Below the pieces are notes generated by a model. The model searched no databases. It worked only from the letters and a program-made list of their open reading frames with translations, and was not told the origin of the DNA. Shown here piece by piece: positions 63,346 to 64,000 of a DNA stretch of 64,000 bases. The stretch lies in contig NZ_JANHJR010000002.1 in the NCBI RefSeq assembly GCF_024495425.1, forward strand, positions 1,038,852-1,102,851. The letters run 5' to 3'. The stretch is from Haloarchaeobius litoreus. Lineage in GTDB: Archaea; Halobacteriota; Halobacteria; Halobacteriales; Natrialbaceae. The first letter of the stretch is position 1. Each line of letters opens with the position of its first letter. The position numbers were made by a program, and so were the translations under genes.

Positions 63346-63708
63346 ATGGGTTCCCCGACGGAACGGCAACCCATGTCGCTCACCGGGCAGCTCGACGTCG
63401 ATCCGTCCACCGACGAGGTCTCCTTTACCTTCACCGTCACCAACGACGGCCCCGACCCCGTCGACCTCCAGTTCTCGAACGCACAGACCCACGACGTGCT
63501 CGTCGTCGAAGACGGCGACACCGAGATCTGGTCGTTCGCGGAGGGTCGCATGTTTGCACAGATGCTCCAGTCCACGACACTCGAACCAGGCGAGTCGATC
63601 ACCTACGACTGCGCGTGGGACGAGCCCGAACCCGGCAGCTACACCGTGACCGCGTTCCTCGCCGCGAACAACGCCGACTGCGACGCCAGCGCCGAGTTCT
63701 CCATCTGA
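63346..63708 (+). CDS. BsuPI-like Ig-fold protein
   Basis: About 111-120 residues of beta-sandwich: VSFTFTVTNDGPDPVDLQFSNAQTHDVLVVEDGDTEIWSF, then EPGESITYDCAWDE and YTVTAFLAA. This matches the BsuPI/intracellular proteinase-inhibitor-type domain. No signal peptide, so cytoplasmic. ATG 63346 matches the TATA spacing; ATG 63373 is the start of the domain itself. Confidence 0.8.
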   Translation: MGSPTERQPMSLTGQLDVDPSTDEVSFTFTVTNDGPDPVDLQFSNAQTHDVLVVEDGDTEIWSFAEGRMFAQMLQSTTLEPGESITYDCAWDEPEPGSYTVTAFLAANNADCDASAEFSI

Positions 63709-63749
63709 GACAGTCGTCGCTGGATGGTTCGTGTGTACGCGCAGTACGG

Positions 63750-63881
63750 GTGAATGACCGAGTTGTCGTTCTCGTGAACGACTCCAGACGACCGACCCAG
63801 CTGTCGCTCTTCGAGTCGGAATCGACCGACGAGCCCACACCCCGTTCGGTGAGGCTGTCGCTCGTCGAAACGTATGAATGA
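63750..63881 (+). CDS. Possible 43-residue ORF with a QLSLFE motif
   Basis: GTG 63750 to TGA 63881 would encode VNDRVVVLVNDSRRPTQLSLFESESTDEPT and RLSLVETYE. No promoter or Shine-Dalgarno is clear. Included because it has haloarchaeal codon character and an internal repeat, but it may be chance. Confidence 0.25.
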   Translation: MNDRVVVLVNDSRRPTQLSLFESESTDEPTPRSVRLSLVETYE

Positions 63882-63890
63882 AGTATGAAT

Positions 63891-64000
63891 GGGAGGCGGC
63901 GAATCGCGTTTCCCAGAGGCTCGCGCACTCCAGTACTCCCCGACACGCTGGCGAGCTTAACTTCCGTGTTCGGGATGGGTACGGGTGTTACCTCGCCGCT
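63891..64000 (-). rRNA. rrf: 5S ribosomal RNA, 3' part (5' end cut by window edge)
   Basis: Minus-strand sequence includes CCCGTACCCATCCCGAACACGG, GAAGTTAAGCTCGCCAGCG, AGTACTGGAGTGCGCGAGCC and TCTGGGAAACGCGATTCGCCGCC, the archaeal 5S core and 3' stem. About 110 of about 122 nt lie in the window. The 3' end is placed at the GCCGCC stem. The rRNA operon runs in from the right edge, with 5S last. Confidence 0.92.

Noticed and set aside
63795..63815. QLSLFE resembling the bacterial sliding-clamp motif
   Set aside because: Archaea use PCNA with a different PIP box, the ORF has no supporting promoter, and a six-residue match is weak.
1..64000. CRISPR arrays, insertion sequences or an integrated virus
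   Set aside because: No regular spacer repeats, transposase, integrase or tRNA-duplicating attachment site was seen; the AT-rich blocks lie inside single genes.

Overview
The window is chromosomal DNA of a halophilic archaeon (class Halobacteria). Evidence: high GC, strongly acidic proteins, leaderless genes with TATA boxes about 25-31 nt before the start codon, a haloarchaeal SRP (7S) RNA, archaeal ribosomal proteins S15 and S3Ae, the KEOPS subunit Pcc1, RNase P component 4, archaeosine genes, a UbiA-type archaeal ether-lipid prenyltransferase, and Tat-lipoprotein and pilin-like secretion signals. The genus cannot be fixed from the sequence alone.

Layout. 1-2 kb: cobalamin-binding subunit of methylmalonyl-CoA mutase with its MeaB chaperone, then a halocyanin-like copper protein. 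2-5 kb: leftward information-processing operon rps15 - degenerate DHH/RecJ-like protein - pcc1 - rps3ae, then tRNA-Ala(GGC). 5-6 kb: a frameshifted small membrane gene and a PHP phosphoesterase. 6.1-10.6 kb: a translationally coupled pair of secreted and membrane-anchored surface proteins with an AT-rich block across their junction. 10.6-15.7 kb: Rdx thiol protein, SurE, a radical SAM/SPASM enzyme with its small partner, an Rsm22-like methyltransferase, TyrA, and a 44-residue membrane protein. 15.7-21.7 kb: M24 peptidase, AroA, an alkaline-phosphatase-superfamily enzyme and AroC, so three aromatic amino-acid genes lie close together. 21.8-27.5 kb: pyruvate:ferredoxin oxidoreductase PorAB with an Lrp regulator, SRPBCC protein, small FAD protein, DMT transporter. 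27.5-30 kb: queD-queE-queC for the archaeosine precursor and a winged-helix regulator, followed by about 0.75 kb of decayed sequence.

30.7-39.6 kb: a full chemotaxis cluster, cheW-cheY-cheB-cheA-cheC-cheC(double)-cheD-cheR, mostly joined by 4-8 nt overlaps, with a divergent-end transducer (39.8-43.2 kb). CheA and the transducer both carry very long acidic low-complexity segments. 43.4-49.8 kb: an HsdR_N-like protein lacking the expected catalytic residues, a glutathionyl-hydroquinone-reductase-like GST, and a 1285-residue vWA surface protein with a pilin-like N-terminus and its own internal AT-rich block. 49.8-60 kb: UbiA prenyltransferase, RecA-like ATPase, CoA-binding protein, cysteine-synthase homologue, SRP RNA, MscS-YhbY-Rnp4 operon, two GT4 glycosyltransferases, small conserved proteins. 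60-64 kb: RND/MMPL exporter, haloarchaeal unknowns, a BsuPI-like protein, and the 3' part of a 5S rRNA gene entering from the right edge on the minus strand.

Strongest candidates for undescribed biology: the mosaic surface-protein pair (6.1-10.6 kb), the radical SAM/partner pair (11.8-13.2 kb), the matched giant acidic arms in CheA and the adjacent transducer, and a shared CCGAGTCGG palindrome at two start regions around aroC.
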